32,500 bases of DNA, taken from Neocallimastix lanati (nom. inval.) (lineage: Eukaryota > Neocallimastigomycota > Neocallimastigomycetes > Neocallimastigales > Neocallimastigaceae). Numbering within the stretch: the first letter of the stretch is position 1; each line of letters starts with the position of its first letter. Location of the stretch: positions 502,501 through 535,000 of the forward strand of contig JACVTC010000062.1 of the NCBI GenBank assembly GCA_016946835.1, written 5' to 3'. Both the position numbers and the translations under genes were made by a program. The notes beneath the pieces are model-generated. The model saw only the letters and a program-made list of their open reading frames with translations, ran no database searches and was not told the DNA's origin. Below, piece after piece: positions 24,858-32,500 of the stretch.

Positions 24858-25089
24858 TTTTTCATATATTTTTTATAAAAAATATTTCGTGTTATAGCAT
24901 GTATTATAACTTTTTAGTTTAATTAAGAAAGTTTAAAAAAAATAAAAAAAAGTAAAATAAAAAAGTTAGAATTATAAATATAAATTGTTATAAAATAAAG
25001 AAGAAGAAAAAAAAAAATTTTTTTTTTCTTTTTATTTTATTTTATTTTTTTTTTTTTAAAGTTATATATATATTTATTTCAAAAAATAA

Positions 25090-25124
<35 letters not shown>

Positions 25125-25184
25125 AAAATAGAAAATTCAAGAAAAATAGAAAAATCAAGAAAAATAGAAAAATAGAAAAATCAG

Positions 25185-25218
<34 letters not shown>

Positions 25219-25225
25219 AAAAAGT
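23231..25225. other. AT-rich spacer and leader of the ankyrin gene
   Basis: Poly-A/T, (AT)n and (TTA)n sequence with no gene. Just before the ankyrin start, 25128-25185 holds a short tandem repeat of gaaaaatagaaaaatcaa-type units (about 15-18 bp), followed by a poly-A run of about 30 bases that ends 11 bp before the ATG. A-rich leaders of this kind precede other genes in the window (28046, 31890). Confidence 0.65.
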
Positions 25226-27496
25226 ATGAAAACGATTGAGGAACAGAGGGAAGATTTAATTAAAATTATTAAAAAAAATAATGTGGAGGAATTTGAGAGA
25301 TACGTTAAGGAAAGGGATATTGTGTTAAAGAATTTAAATAATCAAGGATTTGATATTTTAATATATACCATAGAAAATAATATTTCCGTAGATATTATTA
25401 AATCGATTATTGAACAGAAGCAGTATAAGACGTATAATTATGTTATTAATGAAAATAGTAGACAGAAAGTACCTCTAATATCTGCTATTCTTAATAATAA
25501 TTTTGAAATTGCTGACCTCTTAATAAAACACAATGCTAATATCAATCAATTTGATATCATTTATTACCTTTTTAAAATTAATCGATTAAATTACCAAAAT
25601 TTAAACTATATTTTGTATCATGGATTTCATATCAGAAATATAACACCCTATTTAATTAATGAGTTGATAGAGACCAATAATAATATTATATTGAATAAAA
25701 TTTTTAAATATTATCTCTTCTCTAATGAATTCATTTTAAATTTCTTGAAAATGTATCAGGATCAAAACCCCGTGTCCCTTCAACATCTTCAAGAAGTCCT
25801 AAGGAAGGAAAAAAAGGGGATAAAGGTTGAGGGTACCATGTATGATAAGGCACTCGCAAAGGAAAATTATGGTGCCTTTAAAATATTGTTTGAAAATGAT
25901 AGTGGGGATGAAGATAATTTACTTTATAAAGTGAATAAATATGATTTATTAGAAAAGGCGGTCAAAACAAATGATATTAATTTTGTAAAAACAATTTTAA
26001 GGTATGACCCTTTCACCTTTAAAAGTCTTTCCTCCAAAAAAATATTAATGGCAGCCAGTAGGATGAAGAATATCAATATCTTAAAATTATTAATTACAAT
26101 GTCTCTAGAAAGTTATGAAAATGAGAAAGCTTTGCCATCATCATTATCATCATCATCATCATCACCGTCACCATCACCATCACCATCGCCGTCATCATCT
26201 CCATCAGTGAAGGAAACTAATTTAAAAAAAAATAAATATGATGTTCATTATCTAAATTTCATCATTAATATAGCCATTAAGATGAATGATATGAATTTAG
26301 TAACCTTTTTAATGGAAGATGATGAATATAAACCATATATAGATATTAATACAGAGGATATTCATGGTGAATATCCATTAATTACTGCTTTCTGTTATGA
26401 TCATTTAGATCTCTTTAAATATTTAATATCACGTGGAGCGAATTGTCATATCAAAAGTAATGGGAATACTCTTCTGTCCATGGCGATTGATGATTCGGAT
26501 AATACCAAGTATATTAAATGTCTCTTAAAGAAAAAAATTGATATAAATGAAAAAGATGTGAACGAGAACTATCCTCTCATGAAAGCTATTAAAAAAAATA
26601 ATATTAATATTGTCATTTTGTTGGTTCATTATGGATTAAAACATGGAGTTGATATGAATGTCATGGATATTAACGGAAATACCCCATTAATTCTTTCCTA
26701 TCGATTAGAATACTATGAAATATTTAAATTTCTTATCAAATATTTGGATATTAATCAGAGAGATTCAAATGGGAACAGTCTTTTGTATTATGCTCTCCTC
26801 AGAGAGGATATTGAAACCATAGAATATTTAACTGGTAGTGGGGCGGATGTTAATATAAAATTTAAATCAGGAGGATCCGCTCTGGATCTTGCCATTTCTA
26901 AAGGATATCGATTCATCTACGCTCTTTTACATAATAAAATAAATATAGCTTTGAATATACCAAATGAAGAGGGTGAAACCCCACTGATTTCCGTCATCAA
27001 ATCGAATGACTTTACTATCGAAGAGAAAAAAAGGATCCTTCAAAAATTAATAAAAAAGGGAGCCAATGTCAATTTTATAGATAAAGAAGAAAATACGCCG
27101 CTGGTATATGCCATTCAAATGAAATCTCTTCCAATCATAAAACTACTTATAGAAAATGGTGCCAATATTAATCATCTGATCAAGAGTAGCTATATCACTG
27201 TATTAATGGAAGCCATTGGATTAGGAGAAATGGATATCGTTAAATATTTAGTAGAGTGTAATGCCAATATTAATTTCAAAAATGAATTTGGTAATACCCC
27301 CTTAACCTACGCCATCAGTACAAATAATGATCAAATGGTTAAGTATTTAATTGATTCTGGAGCTGATGTGAATAACAGAAATAATCAAGGGCAAACCTTA
27401 TATAATATTAATCGTAATTATAATTATAATAATAATAATAATTCCTATACCGATATAGGTAAACAAATTAATAAATTATTAGGATTTATAAGTTAA
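25226..27496 (+). CDS. Intronless ankyrin-repeat protein (756 aa)
   Basis: A single uninterrupted frame from the first ATG after a poly-A leader. The C-terminal half (about residues 370-735) contains roughly ten ankyrin repeats of about 33 residues, with typical cores such as HGEYPLITAF, NGNTPLILSY, SNGNSLLYYAL, EGETPLISVI, EENTPLVYAI and FGNTPLTYAI, and GADVN/GANIN-type ends. The N-terminal half is helical, with more diverged repeats (for example VPLISAILNNNFEIADLLIK). A Ser/Pro linker (alternating SP and S runs) lies at about residues 303-330. There is no signal peptide, membrane span or catalytic domain. Ankyrin arrays bind proteins; the partner is unknown. It ends in an Asn/Tyr-rich tail (YNYNNNNN). 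Large ankyrin families are known in gut fungi and amoebae; a role here cannot be assigned. A decayed relative lies upstream near 23.0-23.2 kb. Confidence 0.93.
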   Translation: MKTIEEQREDLIKIIKKNNVEEFERYVKERDIVLKNLNNQGFDILIYTIENNISVDIIKSIIEQKQYKTYNYVINENSRQKVPLISAILNNNFEIADLLIKHNANINQFDIIYYLFKINRLNYQNLNYILYHGFHIRNITPYLINELIETNNNIILNKIFKYYLFSNEFILNFLKMYQDQNPVSLQHLQEVLRKEKKGIKVEGTMYDKALAKENYGAFKILFENDSGDEDNLLYKVNKYDLLEKAVKTNDINFVKTILRYDPFTFKSLSSKKILMAASRMKNINILKLLITMSLESYENEKALPSSLSSSSSSPSPSPSPSPSSSPSVKETNLKKNKYDVHYLNFIINIAIKMNDMNLVTFLMEDDEYKPYIDINTEDIHGEYPLITAFCYDHLDLFKYLISRGANCHIKSNGNTLLSMAIDDSDNTKYIKCLLKKKIDINEKDVNENYPLMKAIKKNNINIVILLVHYGLKHGVDMNVMDINGNTPLILSYRLEYYEIFKFLIKYLDINQRDSNGNSLLYYALLREDIETIEYLTGSGADVNIKFKSGGSALDLAISKGYRFIYALLHNKINIALNIPNEEGETPLISVIKSNDFTIEEKKRILQKLIKKGANVNFIDKEENTPLVYAIQMKSLPIIKLLIENGANINHLIKSSYITVLMEAIGLGEMDIVKYLVECNANINFKNEFGNTPLTYAISTNNDQMVKYLIDSGADVNNRNNQGQTLYNINRNYNYNNNNNSYTDIGKQINKLLGFIS
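26135..26216 (+). repeat. TCA/CCA codon repeat encoding a Ser/Pro linker
   Basis: A run of tcatcatca, then ccgtcaccatcacca and ccatcgccgtca within the ankyrin gene encodes a Ser run followed by alternating Ser-Pro. It lies at the junction between the diverged N-terminal repeats and the regular C-terminal repeats, and probably forms a flexible linker. Confidence 0.9.
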
Positions 27497-28045
27497 AAAA
27501 AAATAAAAAATAAAATAAAAATAAAAAAATAAAAAATAAAAATAAATTATAAATATACACATATATATAGATAGAATATAGATAAATTTAATTTAATTTA
27601 ATTTAATTTAATTTAATATTAAATATAAACCAAAGTTTTAAAAAAAAAAAAAATATTTATACTAAACCACATAAAAAAAATATATTAATTAAATGTTTAA
27701 GTTAAATATAAGAATAAAAAAAAAAAATAATAAAAATAATAATAATAATAAAAAAGTCAAATAAAATAATTTATATATAAATAATACATTTTGTATTTCT
27801 TTTTTTCTTTTCTTTTTTTTTATTCTTATTTTATTATTATATTATTATTATATAATTTATCTTTTAATTAATATGTTAAAATTTGAAAAAAATAAAAATA
27901 TATATCTTAATAATTTTTATATTTTAATTAAATAATAATAAAAAAAAAACAAATAAAGAATTTAAAATTTTGTATAAAAGTCTTTTTTTTTTTGTTTGTA
28001 TGTTTGTTTTAAATATAAAAATTCAATAGGGAAAAAAAAAATGAA
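27497..28045. other. AT-rich spacer between the ankyrin and NADAR genes
   Basis: Contains AAATA and (TTTAA)n repeats (about 27583-27616) and poly-A runs. No coding or RNA gene is visible. Confidence 0.7.
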
Positions 28046-28670
28046 ATGAATACTTATAATAAAGTTCTTTCTTCTTCAAATAACAAATTATATAAAGAAA
28101 AACCAAACAAAAATATGGATGATAAATATCTTAAATTTTATTCAAATGCAAAATATCCATATAATAAATTGTCTAATTTTTATTATGTTAGAGAAGGTAT
28201 ATTATATAATGGGTTAAAATATCCATCAGTTGAACATGCCTATCAAGCAAGTAAATTTAATAATGAAGAAGATAAAAAAGATTTTACATTGACAGGTAAA
28301 TATGGGACAGAAGATGGATTTAGATTATTATATGAACATTCAGAGTATCAAAATAAACAAAATTATTGGATGAGAAAAGAAAGTATTGGAATTTTAGCAA
28401 AAATGGGTTGGAAAAAATATCCAAAATCCCATTATACATTTAAACAACTAGACGATGAAGAATGATTAAAAATATTAAAAGCAAAATTTAATATAAAAGA
28501 ATTTAAGGATTTTATTATCAACTAATGATAAAATTTTATATGAATTTAAAAAAAATCCCGATAATTATACAGCCTATGTGAATAATAGGGGTGAATTAGT
28601 TGGAAGAAATTTAACTGGAAAATGGTTAATGATGATTCGAGATGAAATTAAAAATAATGAAAACAAATAA
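28046..28670 (+). pseudogene. NADAR (YbiA-like) domain gene broken by a stop and a frameshift
   Basis: The frame from ATG 28046 (or the internal ATG 28115) gives a NADAR-type fold: LKFYSNAKYPYNKLSNFYY, then GLKYPSVEHAYQASKF and the YWMRKESIGILAKMGWKKYP region. A TGA at 28463-28465 follows LDDEE. The same frame continues with LKILKAKFNIKEFKDF to a TAA at 28523-28525. From about 28512 the +1 frame carries the expected family ending (LLSTNDKILYEF, then GRNLTGKWLMMIRDEI) to TAA at 28668-28670. No GT donor near the break allows an intron. Established: NADAR proteins act on ADP-ribose-linked molecules, and bacterial members remove ADP-ribose or process riboflavin intermediates. The gene looks inactivated, but sequencing error at two points, or a truncated functional product, is possible. 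Origin by transfer is an inference. Confidence 0.75.
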
Positions 28671-28928
28671 TTTTTTTTACTTAAAAATTATATATATATT
28701 TATCTATTTATCTATTTATCTATTTATCTATTTATTTATTTATTTATTTTTTAATTTTATGTTTTAAAGTCTTAAAAGAAGATATTTTTCAGTTCTTTAA
28801 AAAATATGAAAATGATTTTTACAGTTTTTTTTTTTTTTTATTTATGAAATTATTGAGAACAACGAATGTTGAAGATTTAAAACTTTTTAAGTTCCATTAA
28901 ACATTAATTATTAAATATATATATTTTA

Positions 28929-28960
<32 letters not shown>

Positions 28961-29085
28961 TTATTTTTATTTTTATTTTTTTATTTTAATTTTTTTTTTT
29001 TTTGTTATTTTTATTTTTATAATTCAATGTTCTTTTTTTTTTTTTTTTTTAATTTAATTTGTATAAATAAAAATATTAATTTAAA

Positions 29086-29116
<31 letters not shown>

Positions 29117-29271
29117 TTCAATTAAAGTTAAAATGTATATTTATTTTTCATCCTATGTTATTTAATTAAAATTTTCTGTATATTACTATATTTTTTTTTA
29201 TAGTAAATACTAAAAATTTCAAAAAAACAATGTTTCCTTAATATTATAAATAATAATAATAAATTATAATA
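28671..29271. other. AT-rich spacer with a (TATC/TATT)n microsatellite
   Basis: A run of tatttatctatttatc units, changing to TTTA units, lies at about 28698-28750, followed by poly-T and (ATT)n runs and an (AT)n tract at about 29089-29112. No gene is visible. Confidence 0.7.
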
Positions 29272-29461
29272 TTAAATAATAATAATAAATTTTGGCTCAT
29301 CATGAACAGTCACATCAACCCCGAAAGAAGACTTAATATGATAAGCATCGTTAAGAGCCATTTTCCCACACATGACATGATTAAACCAGGAATCAGAATG
29401 CCCAAGCATAATCCCAAACTGTTCTCCGGTTATATGCCCACCTTTTTCGTCTAGACGAATG
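29272..29461 (-). pseudogene. Isolated bacterial-looking coding fragment or orphan 3' exon
   Basis: A minus-strand open stretch reads ISIRLDEKGGHITGEQ, FGIMLGHSDSWFNHVMCG, KMALNDAYHIKSSFGVD and VTVHDEPKF, then isoleucines and TAA at 29274-29272. It is much less AT-rich than its surroundings (words such as GGGGTTG, TGGGCA and CCGGAG), and the edges are abrupt. A TAA lies two codons 5' of this frame, but TTAG just before the fragment could act as a splice acceptor. It is therefore either the last exon of a gene whose other exons I cannot find, or a fragment inserted without its 5' part. I do not recognise the family. The 3' end runs straight into an (AAT)n tract, so the original C terminus may be lost as well. 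Confidence 0.6.
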
Positions 29462-29933
29462 CTAATTTATTGATTTAATTAACTTGTTTTTTTTTTTTTT
29501 AATTTATTTCTATTTAAAATAATAATTTTATTATTATTTTTTATTAAAATTTATATTTATATTATTATTTATAAATAAATTTTTTTAATTCTTATTTTTA
29601 TGTATCTATTATAATTTTTGTTTTTATTTAATTTTCTAATAAAAAAGTAATATATATATAATAGTTATAGTTTTAAAGTCAACAAAGTATTTAAATCAAC
29701 AATTTTTTTATAACATAAAATAAATAAATAAATAAATAAATAAAATAAATAATTGGCTGCATCTTCATTATATATTAAAAAGAAGTAAAAAAAATAAAAG
29801 TATACTTGTACTTAATATTTATGTCAATAATTAAAAAAATAAAAAATAAAAAAAAGAAAAACATATGCATATATATTCATTGATAATACTTTGGTAAATA
29901 TATAAATTTGTGAAAATAGGAAAAGAGAATAAA

Positions 29934-29973
<40 letters not shown>

Positions 29974-30285
29974 ACTAATAATTTATTATTTTATTTTTAA
30001 TTATTTTTGAAATATAATTCAAAGAATATTTATTTAATTTTTTTTTTTCTATCTATAAATAAAATAAAAAAAATAAAAAAAAAAATAATAATAAATAATA
30101 AAGATGTATTTTTAATAAATATTAATATTAATAATAATAATCATAAATATATACAATGATAATAAGATAATAATCTTTAGTTCTTTTGTTTCTTTTATTT
30201 TTTTTTTTTTTTTTTTTATTAATAATTTTAAAGTTTTCCTTTGTGGTACAAGAAATTAAATGATTTTTTTTTTTTTTTAAATATT

Positions 30286-30329
<44 letters not shown>

Positions 30330-30415
30330 TGAATGAAATTCAATATTTATTTTATTTTTTATTCCTCCCCTACTAATGATTTATTAAAATGAAGTTGATG
30401 TATCCATGAATCCTT

Positions 30416-30450
<35 letters not shown>

Positions 30451-30965
30451 TTTTTGAGTATTAAATTATTTATGATATGATTATACCTTTTGAATGGATT
30501 GAAAGAATTATAATTATAATTTTTGTATTATATTCATTATTATCATTTTAAACATAAAGTAGTTTTTTGTTTTCTTATTATTATTTTATTTTATTAGATA
30601 TTAGTTATAATATTTAATTATTTTTTTTTTTTTCAATTTTTACCTTCATACTAATTATAAACCTATTCTTCAATTTTTTTTTTCTTCATTTAATTGTATG
30701 TAGTTTTGTATTTTAAACAATTATTGTTAATTTTCTTTTATTTTTCATATTTCTTTTTATTTTTTAATATTTCAATAATATATTATTATATTTATTATTT
30801 AAAAATTATTATACATTTTTTTTTTTTTTAAAAAAAAAAGAAAATACTTTATTTAAGCTCTTCTTTTAATATTAATTATCATATTTTCAAAAAAAAAATT
30901 TTTTTTTTTTTCTTTATCGATAGCTATTTATTAAATTATAATAAAATTTATTATCATATTAAAGT

Positions 30966-30999
<34 letters not shown>

Positions 31000-31741
31000 A
31001 ATTATTTAATGAATAATCAACACCAGAAGATGAAGTTTCATATATATTAATATTATTAAATATATATGAAACCAATTACATAATTAATGAATAAAATATT
31101 GATTATAAAATCATTTGTTAAAATTATTTTATTTTATTTTATTTTATTTTTTATTGTTAATTGTATATACCAAAAATTAAAAAATTATATTTTAAATTAA
31201 ATAAAAAAAAATAAAATAAAATAAAATAAAATAAAATTAACCCTTACTTTTAAATTTTTTTTCTTTTTTTCCTCATAATCCAATTTTATTTTTTATTTTT
31301 TATTTTTTATTTTATTTTTTTTTTAAACTTTTTTTTTTTTATTTTTATTTTTATGAATTTAGATAGATTATCGTTTAACCTTATTAATATATTTTTTATT
31401 TTTATTATAAAAAGATAAATAAATAAATAAATTAATAAAAAATATATATATTTACATATTAATAATAATAAAAGAAGAAGGATAAGACCAATAAATTAAA
31501 AATTAGTAATAATAATAAATTAGAATAATGTATATATCTAAAAGAATTATGATTATTTTTTTTTTTTTTTTTTTTTTTTTGTTAATAATATAACTATCAT
31601 GAAAAAAAATAATAATATAATTATTTTTAACATTATAATCTTTTATTTTATTATATTTATTTTTTTTTTTATGTTTAAAATAGTTCAACGGGGTAAATAT
31701 TATTAAGTTTTAAATTAATCTTCTCCATATTAGATCTAAAC

Positions 31742-31774
<33 letters not shown>

Positions 31775-31889
31775 TTTCCTTGGTTTATTGGTAGAATTAA
31801 ATGGTATTAAGTGAAATAAACATAAAAGAAGGTTATCTACATATATATATATATATATAAAAGTTAAGTAAAAAAAAAAAAGAAAAAAG
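29462..31889. other. AT-rich spacer left of the oxidoreductase gene
   Basis: Nearly 2.4 kb of poly-T, poly-A and (AT)n DNA with long T-runs (about 29939-29966, 30288-30327, 30419-30449) and A-runs. Apart from the inverted repeat at 31035-31072, nothing structured is visible. The short minus-strand frames at 31503-31688 and 31736-31927 are homopolymer translations. Confidence 0.7.
31035..31072. repeat. Perfect 14-bp inverted repeat with 10-nt loop
   Basis: The left arm gtttcatatatatt at 31035-31048 and the right arm aatatatatgaaac at 31059-31072 are exact reverse complements around aatattatta. It lies in non-coding DNA between the fragment at 29.3 kb and the oxidoreductase gene. It could be cruciform-forming DNA or a small foldback remnant; chance is possible because most of the stem is AT. 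Confidence 0.8.
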
Positions 31890-32500
31890 ATGAAACTTGC
31901 ATTAATTGGAGCAGGACAGAGAGGCATGATCTACTCGCGTTATGCCTATGAGAAGCGAGGTGCAGAGATCGTTGCCGTTGTTGATATAAATGAAGAGAAG
32001 AGGGAAATCGCTGCGAAGGAATTTAATGTACCACGAGACATGCTCTTTGATAATATAGATGATTTCTATCATAAAGGAAAAATTGCCGATGCTGTCATAC
32101 TTGCTACTATGGATCGGGACCACTATAGGCACGTCATGCCAGCTATTGATCTTGGCTATGACATTCTGTTAGAAAAACCTATTTCACCGGATATACAAGA
32201 ATGTCTAAAGATCCAGAAAAACGCTCATAAAAATAATGTGAAGATAGTGGTATGTCATGTTCTTCGTTACACTCAATTCTTTTCAACAATTAAACAGGTG
32301 ATAGATTCCGGAGAGTTGGGTAGGATCATTACGATTCAACATGCTGAAAATATTGGTAATTTTCATATGGCCCATTCCTTTGTACGTGGAAACTGGCGTA
32401 ATAGTGATGAAACTAGTCCTATCATTATGCAGAAATCCTGTCACGATATGGATATTTTACTATGGTTGGTTGACAGTGAGTGTGAAGCAATATCTTCTTT
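31890..32500 (+). CDS. Gfo/Idh/MocA-family NAD(P)-dependent oxidoreductase, 3' truncated by window
   Basis: An open frame begins at the first ATG after an A-rich leader and runs uninterrupted to the window edge (203 complete codons). Established family: two-domain dehydrogenases acting on sugars, inositols or related compounds. Evidence: the Rossmann motif IGAGQRG at residues 6-12, acidic VVDIN after the second strand (about residues 30-34), the family EKP motif in LLEKPIS (residues 95-97), then HVLRY (123-127) and QKSCHDMDILLW (181-191), the usual catalytic HxxD-type region of this family. The usual length is 350-430 residues, so about half or more is present. Base composition is clearly less AT-rich than the flanks, with no introns so far. 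This and the prokaryotic character suggest transfer from a gut bacterium (inference). The substrate cannot be told. Confidence 0.93.
   Translation, partial: MKLALIGAGQRGMIYSRYAYEKRGAEIVAVVDINEEKREIAAKEFNVPRDMLFDNIDDFYHKGKIADAVILATMDRDHYRHVMPAIDLGYDILLEKPISPDIQECLKIQKNAHKNNVKIVVCHVLRYTQFFSTIKQVIDSGELGRIITIQHAENIGNFHMAHSFVRGNWRNSDETSPIIMQKSCHDMDILLWLVDSECEAISS

Noticed and set aside
31902-32132. Minus-strand 76-codon frame at the right end
   Set aside because: Antisense shadow of the Gfo/Idh/MocA coding region.

Overview
The window reads as a gene-poor, extremely AT-rich eukaryotic nuclear contig. It has spliceosomal introns with GTAAGT/GTAAAT-type donors and TAG/AAG acceptors, dense poly-A/poly-T, (AT)n and (AAT)n tracts, and long stretches with no coding signal. 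The gene set best fits an anaerobic gut fungus (Neocallimastigomycota): mitochondrial-type Hsp60 and Hsp10 that would act in a hydrogenosome, a SURF4/Erv29 cargo receptor, a kinesin-binding protein, a large intronless ankyrin protein, and bacterial-looking genes as expected from rumen gene transfer. This assignment is an inference; another AT-rich protist cannot be excluded from the sequence alone.

Layout, left to right. 1-1637 (+): the 3' part of a KIF-binding protein (KIFBP/KBP) gene, five visible exons, 5' end outside the window. 1638-6750: AT-rich spacer with a ~200-bp AAT array and a near-perfect hairpin. 6751-8430 (+): complete three-exon SURF4/Erv29 gene. 8431-12698: spacer holding a less AT-rich block (about 9930-11640) with broken coding traces, mainly an Asn/Ser-rich minus-strand relic. 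12699-13299 (-): complete two-exon chaperonin-10 gene. 13300-17291: spacer with tandem repeats. 17292-19658 (+): complete three-exon chaperonin-60 gene. 19659-25225: spacer with a Ser/Asn-repeat relic near 20.7-21.2 kb and a decayed ankyrin-repeat fragment near 23.0-23.2 kb. 25226-27496 (+): intact intronless 756-residue ankyrin protein. 28046-28670 (+): a NADAR (YbiA-like) gene broken by an in-frame stop and a frameshift. 29272-29461 (-): an isolated, GC-richer, bacterial-looking coding fragment. 31890 to the right edge (+): the 5' two-thirds or less of an intronless Gfo/Idh/MocA-family oxidoreductase.

Functional links. Hsp10 and Hsp60 are partners in one organellar folding machine and lie head-to-head about 4 kb apart. 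The ankyrin gene and the ankyrin relic about 2 kb upstream suggest local duplication and decay. The right third (NADAR pseudogene, isolated fragment, Gfo/Idh gene) looks like an accessory region of acquired and decaying genes. No tRNA, rRNA, CRISPR array, intact transposase or reverse transcriptase was recognised. I found no convincing previously undescribed multi-gene system; the most promising leads are the broken NADAR gene, the unidentified fragment at 29.3 kb and the chaperonin pair.
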